Shown here piece by piece: positions 33,552 to 40,697 of a DNA stretch of 53,380 nt (the first letter of the stretch is position 1; each line of letters opens with the position of its first letter). Source of the DNA: CAYNLK01 sp964398055 (GTDB taxonomy: Bacteria; Chloroflexota; Anaerolineae; 4572-78; J111); the NCBI GenBank assembly GCA_964398055.1, contig CAYNLK010000041.1, positions 1 to 53,380 on the forward strand, written 5' to 3'. The notes under the pieces are model-generated. The model was not told the DNA's origin, made no database searches, and saw only the letters and a program-made list of their open reading frames with translations. Position numbers and translations under genes: made by a program.

Positions 33552-34565
33552 ATGGCCCAAATGACCATTGCCGAGGCGCTGCGGCAAGCCATTCGTGAAG
33601 AGATGCGCCGCGATCCGCGCGTTTTTTGCCTGGGAGAGGATATCGGAATTGAGGGCGGTTTTGGCGGCGCCTTCACTGTTACTTTGGGTTTGTCCGACGA
33701 ATTTGGGCATCAACGCATTTTAGATACACCCATCTCCGAAACGGCCATTGCTGGTCTGGCCATTGGCGCGGCCATCGCCGGGATGCGCCCCATCGCTGAT
33801 GTGCAGTATGGCGATTTCCTGTTCTGCATGATGGACCAGTTGGCCAACCAGGCCGCCAAGATGTGCTACATGTCGGGCGGGCAGCTCTCAGTCCCTCTGG
33901 TGATGCGAGCGCCGGTGGGAGCTACAGCCCGCGGCGCTCAACATGCCCAAAGTTTGGAAGCCTTCTTTACTCATATCCCCGGCTTAAAGGTCGTCGCCCC
34001 GGCCACCGCCTACGACGCCAAGGGCTTGCTCAAAAGCGCTGTCCGGGACGATAACCCGGTGCTGATTTTTGAACACAAGCTGCTCTATGGCTCCAAAGGT
34101 GCCCGGTCAGAACGAGGCGCCGTCAGTTCCAGCGGCGAGGTGCCGGAGGAGGAGTACGTGGTGCCCCTCGGGCAGGGCATCATTCGCCGCCAGGGTCAGG
34201 ATGTCACCATTGTCGGTAAACTGTTAACCCTGTATCGCGCCCTGGCTGCGGCCGAGACCCTGGCCGGGCAGGGCATCCAGGCCGAGGTGATCGATCCGCG
34301 GACCCTGGTGCCGCTGGACAAAGAGCTGATTTTGGCCTCGGTGCGAAAGACCGGCCGGTTGGTGATTGTGGAAGAAGACAATCTAACAGGGGGCTGGGCC
34401 GCCGAAATTGCGGCGATTGTGGCCGACGAGGCTTTTGTCTGGCTGGATGCCCCGATCAAGCGGGTATCGGCCCCGGATATGCCGCCGCCTTTTGCCCCGG
34501 TGTTGGAGCAAGAGTATGTGCCTAACGAGGCAAAGATTGTCGCCGCCGTGTTGTCGCTGTTTTAG
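33552..34565 (+). CDS. 2-oxoacid (pyruvate/acetoin) dehydrogenase E1 beta
   Basis: A 337-aa transketolase-like beta subunit: MTIAEALRQAIREEM, then VFCLGEDIGIEGG with the ThDP-activating Glu, DTPISETAIAGLAIGAA, and RAPVGATARGAQHAQSLEAF. With E1 alpha it forms the alpha2beta2 E1. The glycine-rich GGFGGAFTVTLGL loop is normal. It starts 3 bp after the E1 alpha stop. A 15-bp hairpin without a T-run separates it from the E2 gene. Confidence 0.92.
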   Translation: MAQMTIAEALRQAIREEMRRDPRVFCLGEDIGIEGGFGGAFTVTLGLSDEFGHQRILDTPISETAIAGLAIGAAIAGMRPIADVQYGDFLFCMMDQLANQAAKMCYMSGGQLSVPLVMRAPVGATARGAQHAQSLEAFFTHIPGLKVVAPATAYDAKGLLKSAVRDDNPVLIFEHKLLYGSKGARSERGAVSSSGEVPEEEYVVPLGQGIIRRQGQDVTIVGKLLTLYRALAAAETLAGQGIQAEVIDPRTLVPLDKELILASVRKTGRLVIVEEDNLTGGWAAEIAAIVADEAFVWLDAPIKRVSAPDMPPPFAPVLEQEYVPNEAKIVAAVLSLF

Positions 34566-34581
34566 GACTACAACGAGATAA

Positions 34582-34626
34582 AGAAACCCGGCTTTTTCGA
34601 TTGGAAGTGTCAAAAGCCGGGTTTCT
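34582..34626 (+). other. Intra-operon 15-bp hairpin between E1 beta and E2
   Basis: AGAAACCCGGCTTTT (34582-34596) and its exact complement (34612-34626) enclose a 15-nt loop. No T-run follows on the plus strand, so it is more likely an mRNA-stability or partial-termination hairpin than a full terminator. The E2 start is 19 bp beyond. Confidence 0.65.
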
Positions 34627-34644
34627 AAAGAAGGGATATCGTTT

Positions 34645-35985
34645 ATGGCTGTTGATATTTTGGTTCCGCCCCTCAGCCAGACAATGGATACGGTTATCCT
34701 GGTGGAATGGTTGAAACAGGTGGGCGACTCCGTGGTCAAGGGCGAACCCTTGTTTGTGATCGAAACGGACAAGGCCAGATTGGATGTCGAATCTCCGGCG
34801 GCCGGAATTGTGGCCCAAATTTTGGCTGAACCCGGCGCTGAGGTTCAAGTCCGCTCGAAAATCGGCCTCATTACCCCTGCCCACGAGGTTGGGCTGGTAG
34901 AACCGGCCTGGCCGCCGGCGTCCACCGTTACCCCTGCTCCTCAGCCGGCCAAACAGCCCCCACCTATGCTGACCGGACCCGGCGGACAGCCGCTGCCGCC
35001 GGAGCGACAGAATCGCCTTTTTGCCAGCCCGCGAGCCCGTCGCCTGGCTCAAAAGGCTGGTATCTCCCTGGCTGAAGTGAAGCCGACCGGTCCGCAGCAA
35101 ATGATCATTGAGCGGGATGTTAAGGCTTACCTGGCTGGGCAGGCGACCGGTCGGCCGGCCGCCACCCCGGTCGCTCGCCGTATGGCTGAGGAAGTTGGCC
35201 TCGACCTGGCCTCCATCCAGCCTGAGCGCCCCGGCGCCCGCCTGACCCGCACGGATGTAGCCAAAGCGCTCACGCAGCAGGCCGAGTTGGCCCAACCCGA
35301 ACGCCGTTGGATCGAATTGTCGGCTACGCGCCGCACTATCGCCCGGCGACTGGTTGAAAGCCAACAAACCGCGGCTCACGTCACCCTCACCCGCGCGATC
35401 GATGCCACCGAGTTGGTGCATTTAAAAGCCCAGCTCCTGGCCGAACTCTCGGCCGCCGATCCCCGGCCAACTTACACCGATTTCTTCGTGGCCATCGTCG
35501 CCCGGCAATTGCGACAGCATCCCTATCTGAACGCCACTACCGACGGCGAGCGGCTTGGGTTGAGCGAGGCAATTCACGTCGGCCTGGCCGTGGACACTGA
35601 GCGAGGGCTGGTTGTCCCGGTGATCAGGCATGCCGACCAGATGGGTTTGTTGCAACTGGCCCGGGCGCGGACTGAGCTGGTTCAGCGCACCCTGGCCGGC
35701 GCCCTCACTCCGGCTGAACTGGCTGATGGCACCTTTACCCTCACCAATTTGGGGGCGCTGGGGGTGGATACCTTCACCCCGATCATCAATCCACCCCAAG
35801 TGGCCGTGTTGGGTGTTGGTCGCATTCGGCCCGGCCCGGCGGTCTACCAGGACGAGTTGTGCATCCGGCAGTTGCTCTCTCTCTCCCTGACCGTTGACCA
35901 TCGCGTCATCGACGGCGCGCCCGCGGCTCGCTTTCTGGCCGACGTGGCTCGCCTGATCGAGAAGCCACAGTTGTGGTGGCTTTAG
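34645..35985 (+). CDS. Dihydrolipoamide acyltransferase E2 (copy 1, two peripheral-subunit-binding domains)
   Basis: A 446-aa protein. The lipoyl domain covers residues 1-78 with the lipoyl lysine K43 (ETDKA). Two E3/E1-binding domains follow: about 127-165 (ASPRARRLAQKAGI) and about 170-210 (ATPVARRMAEEVGL). The catalytic core covers about 225-446, with active-site H419 and D423 in DHRVIDGAPA. Bacterial E2s of this size usually have one binding domain; two in a row is unusual. It transfers the acyl group from lipoate to CoA in the complex core. The E3 gene is not in the window. Confidence 0.92.
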   Translation: MAVDILVPPLSQTMDTVILVEWLKQVGDSVVKGEPLFVIETDKARLDVESPAAGIVAQILAEPGAEVQVRSKIGLITPAHEVGLVEPAWPPASTVTPAPQPAKQPPPMLTGPGGQPLPPERQNRLFASPRARRLAQKAGISLAEVKPTGPQQMIIERDVKAYLAGQATGRPAATPVARRMAEEVGLDLASIQPERPGARLTRTDVAKALTQQAELAQPERRWIELSATRRTIARRLVESQQTAAHVTLTRAIDATELVHLKAQLLAELSAADPRPTYTDFFVAIVARQLRQHPYLNATTDGERLGLSEAIHVGLAVDTERGLVVPVIRHADQMGLLQLARARTELVQRTLAGALTPAELADGTFTLTNLGALGVDTFTPIINPPQVAVLGVGRIRPGPAVYQDELCIRQLLSLSLTVDHRVIDGAPAARFLADVARLIEKPQLWWL

Positions 35986-36017
35986 CCAGCATGATTTGAA
36001 TTTGGAAAGGATAGACC

Positions 36018-37550
36018 ATGGCTGACAATCCTCTCATAGCCGGCATTGACGTCGGCACAACCAATATCAAGGCGGTCGTCTTTGCGTCTGACGGGGACAT
36101 TGTGGCCGAGGCCAGCGCGCCCACCCTGATTCATTATCCTCAGCCCGGCTGGGCCTACTATGATCCTGAAGAGATCTGGCAGTCGGTGGCGCAGGTGCTG
36201 CGCCAGGCCACCGGCCAACTGGCCGACCCCAGTCGCATTGCCGGTGTGGCCGTGGCCAGTGTGGGCGAGGCCGGCGTGCCGCTGGATGCTCACGGCCAAC
36301 CGACCTACGACGCCATTGCCTGGTTTGACCAGCGCACCCAGCCCCAGGTCGACTGGTTGGACCGGGCCATCGGTCGCGACCGGCTCTTTGCCCTGACCGG
36401 CCTCTCATTGCAGCCGATTTTTGGCTTGTGCAAGCTGCTCTGGATCAAGCAGAATGAACCGGCCGCCTTTAGCCGCACCGTGCGCTGGCTCAACATGGCC
36501 GACTACATCGCCTATCGTCTCTGCGGCGTACCGGCCACCGACTACTCGTTGGCCTCCCGCACCCTGGCCTTGAACCTGGCCCGGCTGGAGTGGGACCGGG
36601 AACTGGTGCAGGAGATGGGCCTGTCGCCCGACCTGCTGGCCCCCTTGCAAGCCAGCGGCAGCCCGCTCGGGCCGGTCACGGCCGCGGCGGCTGCAGCTAC
36701 CGGCCTGCCGGCCACGGCCCTGGTCTCCCCCGGCGGACACGATCACGTCTGCGGGGCTTTGGCCCTGGGCGTGGCCCAACCCGGCCGGGTGCTCAATTCG
36801 ATGGGCACGGCCGAGGCCATCTTTGTGCCGCTAGACCGGCCGCTCACCGACCCGGTTATGAGCCGGCAGGGTTATACCCAGGGGGCGCACGTGGTGGCCG
36901 GCCACTATTATGTGCTGGCCGGCCTCTATACGTCGGGCGCATGCGTGGACTGGTTCAAAGAGCTGCTGGGCGTGGAAGTGGATTACGCCGACCTTATCGC
37001 CGAAGCCGAGCAGGTTTCTCCCGGCAGCCTGGGGGTCAGCTTTTTGCCCCACCTGCGGCTGGCCAATCCGCCCTATGATGACCCCAAAGGCCGCGGCGCC
37101 TTCATCGGCCTCAGCACCGACGCCAAGCGGGGGGCGCTCTTTCGGGCCATTCTGGAAGGTCTGGCTTACGAGGCGCGCCACTCGCTGGAGGTTCTGCTGG
37201 CCTACCCCGGCGTTGCCCCGCTGCAAAATTTGTATCTGATCGGCGGCAGTACCCGCAATCATCTGTTGCTGCAGCTCAAAGCGACCATTTTCAATCAACC
37301 TGTCATCGTCAGCGAGGTTACCGAGACCACCAGCCTGGGCGCGGCGATACTGGGCGGATTAGGCGCCGGCGTCTATCCCGACTTACCCGCGGCCCTGGCT
37401 ATGCTGCGCTACAAGCAAGTGTTAGTCGAACCGCTGGCCGAGCTGGCGCCCCGGTATGAGGCCTACTTCCGCCAGATTTACCAGAAAATCTATCTGGCCC
37501 TGCGTGACCTGCACCACGCCGGTTACCGGTTGCAGCATAGTTCGGGTTGA
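36018..37550 (+). CDS. FGGY-family carbohydrate kinase (xylulokinase/gluconokinase-like)
   Basis: A 510-aa FGGY kinase: GIDVGTTNIKAVVF is the phosphate-1 motif, GGHDHVCGALALG the central segment, and LYLIGGSTRNHLLLQLKA the adenosine motif. The family phosphorylates xylulose, gluconate, ribulose, glycerol and related substrates; this sequence cannot be narrowed with confidence. GGAAAGGA precedes the ATG. It is embedded between two E2 genes in the carbon cluster, where it could feed a pentose or sugar acid into the pathway served by the phosphofructokinases. Confidence 0.85.
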   Translation: MADNPLIAGIDVGTTNIKAVVFASDGDIVAEASAPTLIHYPQPGWAYYDPEEIWQSVAQVLRQATGQLADPSRIAGVAVASVGEAGVPLDAHGQPTYDAIAWFDQRTQPQVDWLDRAIGRDRLFALTGLSLQPIFGLCKLLWIKQNEPAAFSRTVRWLNMADYIAYRLCGVPATDYSLASRTLALNLARLEWDRELVQEMGLSPDLLAPLQASGSPLGPVTAAAAAATGLPATALVSPGGHDHVCGALALGVAQPGRVLNSMGTAEAIFVPLDRPLTDPVMSRQGYTQGAHVVAGHYYVLAGLYTSGACVDWFKELLGVEVDYADLIAEAEQVSPGSLGVSFLPHLRLANPPYDDPKGRGAFIGLSTDAKRGALFRAILEGLAYEARHSLEVLLAYPGVAPLQNLYLIGGSTRNHLLLQLKATIFNQPVIVSEVTETTSLGAAILGGLGAGVYPDLPAALAMLRYKQVLVEPLAELAPRYEAYFRQIYQKIYLALRDLHHAGYRLQHSSG

Positions 37551-37585
37551 TCGTTGAACTGCCTTGTCCCACCCGGCTTTTGGGT

Positions 37586-37614
37586 TTGTAACTTTCCCGG
37601 CCAACCGGTATACT
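37586..37614 (+). promoter_or_regulatory. Promoter for the second E2 gene
   Basis: TTGTAA (37586-37591), a 17-bp spacer and TATACT (37609-37614). The predicted start near 37621 gives a short leader to the ATG at 37645. It indicates that the second E2 can be expressed separately from the upstream operon. Confidence 0.7.
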
Positions 37615-37644
37615 TTGATACAATGACAACGATTGAGGGACATT

Positions 37645-38922
37645 ATGGCCAAAGATTTTGTGATTCCCAATTTGGGTGAAGGTATTACCGCCGCCACCAT
37701 CGTCCGCTGGCTGGTGGAGGATGGGGTACAGGTACAGGCCGGCGACGATATCCTGGAGTTGGAGACGGATAAGGCCACCATCCCGGTGCCGGCCAATGCA
37801 GACGGTTATCTGCGGATTGGCCCTTATGACACCGCCGCAGTGGTCTCGGTGGGTACCGTGGTGGCCACCATCGGCCAGAAAGATGAGCCATTTGCTCCAG
37901 AAAGTGATAAAGCTGCGCCTGCCCCAACCCCCGAACGCGCTGTAGCCGCGGCGGCAAGCACGGCCCAGCCTCCGCCGGCCGATGGCACGGTGAAAGTTAC
38001 GCCGGTGGCCCGCAAAATGGCTGCCGAGTTGGGCGTTGAGTTGGCGGAGGTTACCGGCAGAGGCGAACGAGGCAAGATCACCAAGGCCGATGTCCGCCAG
38101 GCCGCAGCTGCAACAGAGCCGGCTGAGCGCCCCTCACCTGCCCAGCCTGAACCAGCGCCAGAGAGCCAGGCCGTTTCACCCCCACCGGCGGCGGCAACTA
38201 CCCCTGTTGCCGGGGAGGTGCTCCAGACTGTGCCGGTTAAGGGTATTCGTGGCGTCATTGTCCGGCGCATGGCCGAGAGTGTCCAGACCACGGCCCGGGT
38301 GACCCTGGTGACCGAGGTCGACGCCACCGAGCTGGTGGCGCTGCGGGAGCAGCTCAAGGCCAGGTATACCGAAGCGTGGGGCTTTGCCCCCGGCTATAAC
38401 GACCTGCTGGCCCTCATTGTCGCCAGCGCCCTGCGGGAATTTCCCTACATGAACGCTCGCCTGTCGGAGGATGGGCAGGTCATCGAGCAGCTCAAGCCGG
38501 TCAATCTGGGGCTGGCCGTCGATACCGAGCGCGGCCTGCTGGTAACCGTTATTCGTGATGCCGATCAAAAGGGGCTGCGCCAGTTTGGGGCGGAGTTCCG
38601 TGAGTTGGTGGAGCGCGCCCGGACCGGCAAGAATACGCCGGAGGAGCTGAGCGGCGGCACCTTCACTATCACCAATCTGGGTATGTACCGGGTCGACGCC
38701 TTTACCCCGGTCATCAATTTGCCCGAGGCGGCCATTTTAGGCGTGGGCCGCATCGCCCCCAGGCCGGTTGCCCGGGGCGATGCCGTAGTTGTCCGCAAAA
38801 TGATGACTCTCAGCCTGGTTTTTGATCATCGCCTGGTCGGTGGCGCGCCGGCGGCCCGCTTTTTGGATTATATTTGTGAAGTGATTGAAGAGCCGTCTCT
38901 GTTGTTTGTGACCAAACGATAA
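37645..38922 (+). CDS. Dihydrolipoamide acyltransferase E2-like (copy 2, altered active-site motif)
   Basis: A 425-aa protein: lipoyl domain with K43 (ETDKA), a Pro/Ala linker, one binding domain (VTPVARKMAAELGVELAEVT, about residues 118-155) and a catalytic core from about 195. The active-site motif reads DHRLVGGAPA: H395 is kept but the usual Asp four residues later is Gly399. No E1 gene adjoins it. It may share E1 with the copy upstream, serve another 2-oxoacid complex encoded elsewhere, or be mainly structural. GAGGGA lies before the ATG at 37645, which is preferred to an in-frame start four codons earlier. Confidence 0.88.
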   Translation: MAKDFVIPNLGEGITAATIVRWLVEDGVQVQAGDDILELETDKATIPVPANADGYLRIGPYDTAAVVSVGTVVATIGQKDEPFAPESDKAAPAPTPERAVAAAASTAQPPPADGTVKVTPVARKMAAELGVELAEVTGRGERGKITKADVRQAAAATEPAERPSPAQPEPAPESQAVSPPPAAATTPVAGEVLQTVPVKGIRGVIVRRMAESVQTTARVTLVTEVDATELVALREQLKARYTEAWGFAPGYNDLLALIVASALREFPYMNARLSEDGQVIEQLKPVNLGLAVDTERGLLVTVIRDADQKGLRQFGAEFRELVERARTGKNTPEELSGGTFTITNLGMYRVDAFTPVINLPEAAILGVGRIAPRPVARGDAVVVRKMMTLSLVFDHRLVGGAPAARFLDYICEVIEEPSLLFVTKR

Positions 38923-39082
38923 CTTCCCCTCAGCAGGAAGCCAAATCCCGGCCAAAAATAACTAAATTTTGGGGTATGGGCATAACGGAATATCTGGTAC
39001 AATTCTCCCAGCAACGCGGGATAACGCCGAAGCTTATCTTTCGGCTTTACCCAACCTCACTGTGATTTGCCAGGATTAGCCA

Positions 39083-40600
39083 ATGCTTGCCAAAGTAACC
39101 AGTTGCGCCATTGTGGGCCTCGAGGCTGTGCCGATTGAAGTGGAAGTCGATATCTCGCGGGGCCTGCCCTCCATGACCATTGTCGGGCTGCCCGATGCCG
39201 CGGTGCAGGAAAGCCGCGAGCGAGTCCGGGCCGCCATCAAAAACACCGGCCTGCCCTTTCCGGCCGAGCGATTGACCGTCAATCTGGCCCCGGCCGACAT
39301 CCGTAAAGCCGGCCCGGCCTATGATTTGCCCATTGCCATTGGCATTCTGTTGGCTGCAGAGCAAATCTACGGCGAGGTCAGCCAGGCCATTGTGATGGGT
39401 GAACTGTCGCTGGATGGCGGGGTGCGTCACGTGAGCGGGGTATTGCCGCTGGCCAGCCTGGCCCGGCAAGAAGGTTTCACCACTCTCTTTGTGCCGGCTG
39501 AAGATGCGGCTGAAGCGTCGCTGATTGAAGGCTTGACCATCTATCCGATCGAGTCGCTGCTGCAATTGGTTGACCATCTCTCCGGCCATCAGCGTTTGAC
39601 GCCCTATCAAGCCAACTTTTCGCTCAATGGCGACCCACCTCCTTATGCCTGCGACCTGGCCGAAATAAAAGGTCAGGAGCACGTGAAACGAGCGGTGGAA
39701 GTGGCGGCGGCCGGCGCACATAATCTACTGATGGTCGGCCCGCCGGGCGCGGGCAAAACCCTCATCGCCCGCTCGATGCCCGGTATCCTGCCCCGGATGA
39801 CCATCGACGAGGCTCTCGATGTGACCCGTATCTACTCGGTGGCCGACCAACTGCCCCCTGACGAGCCGTTGATCCACCACCGGCCATTCCGGTCGCCCCA
39901 CCACACCGTCAGCTATGCCGGGCTGATCGGCGGCGGGCGCTGGCCCAAACCGGGCGAGATCAGCCTGGCCCATCGCGGCGTCCTCTTTTTGGATGAGTTG
40001 CCCGAATTTGGGACGCGGATGCTGGAGATGCTGCGCCAGCCGCTGGAAGATAAGGTCGTGTCGATCAGCCGCTCGGCCGGCTCGCTGACCTACCCGGCCA
40101 ACTTCACCCTGATCGCCAGTATGAACCCCTGCCCCTGCGGCCACTATGGCGATCCGGTCAAGGAGTGTACCTGCTCCCCGTCGATGGTCAAGGGGTACCA
40201 GAAAAAAATATCCGGCCCGCTGATAGACCGGATCGACATCCACGTGGAAGTGCCGCGGGTGCCCTTCGAGAAACTGAGCAGCCAGCGCACCGGCGAACCG
40301 AGCGCCAAAGTGCGCGAGCGGGTCGAGGCGGCCCGGGCCATCCAACGCGAGCGGTTCAAGGAATTATCGCTGCAAACCAACTCCGATATGGGCCCAGCTG
40401 AAATTCGCCAGTTCTGCCAGTTGGACCAAACCGGCACCAACCTGATCAAAGCGGCCATGCAGCAACTTCAGCTCAGCGCCCGGGCCTACCACCGCATCTT
40501 GAAGCTGGCCCGCACGATTGCGGATTTGGCCGGTTCGGTGGATATTCAAACGCCCCACATTGCTGAGGCAATCCAATACCGGCCCCGGCGGACGATTTAA
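39083..40600 (+). CDS. comM: YifB/ComM family Mg-chelatase-like AAA+ ATPase
   Basis: A 505-aa protein. The N-terminal ChlI-like Lon-protease-fold domain starts MLAKVTSCAIVGLEAVPIEV, followed by SRGLPSMTIVGLPDAAVQES. The AAA+ core has Walker A GPPGAGKT (K225), Walker B LFLDELPEF, the finger-like PCPCGHYGD with cysteines, and DRIDIHVEVP. A C-terminal helical domain ends ARTIADLAGSVDIQTPHIAE. ComM homologues are helicases that promote branch migration in natural transformation; the role in Chloroflexota is inferred. It is a single gene, with a GCCGAA...TTCGGC hairpin in its upstream region. Confidence 0.92.
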   Translation: MLAKVTSCAIVGLEAVPIEVEVDISRGLPSMTIVGLPDAAVQESRERVRAAIKNTGLPFPAERLTVNLAPADIRKAGPAYDLPIAIGILLAAEQIYGEVSQAIVMGELSLDGGVRHVSGVLPLASLARQEGFTTLFVPAEDAAEASLIEGLTIYPIESLLQLVDHLSGHQRLTPYQANFSLNGDPPPYACDLAEIKGQEHVKRAVEVAAAGAHNLLMVGPPGAGKTLIARSMPGILPRMTIDEALDVTRIYSVADQLPPDEPLIHHRPFRSPHHTVSYAGLIGGGRWPKPGEISLAHRGVLFLDELPEFGTRMLEMLRQPLEDKVVSISRSAGSLTYPANFTLIASMNPCPCGHYGDPVKECTCSPSMVKGYQKKISGPLIDRIDIHVEVPRVPFEKLSSQRTGEPSAKVRERVEAARAIQRERFKELSLQTNSDMGPAEIRQFCQLDQTGTNLIKAAMQQLQLSARAYHRILKLARTIADLAGSVDIQTPHIAEAIQYRPRRTI

Positions 40601-40697
40601 GGGGATGGGGAGCATCAGGAATATCCCAAATTAAGCACTCAGCCATAGAGGTGGTTGCCCCACCTTCTGGCCGTGGCCTTGAACGACTCTGGCATCC

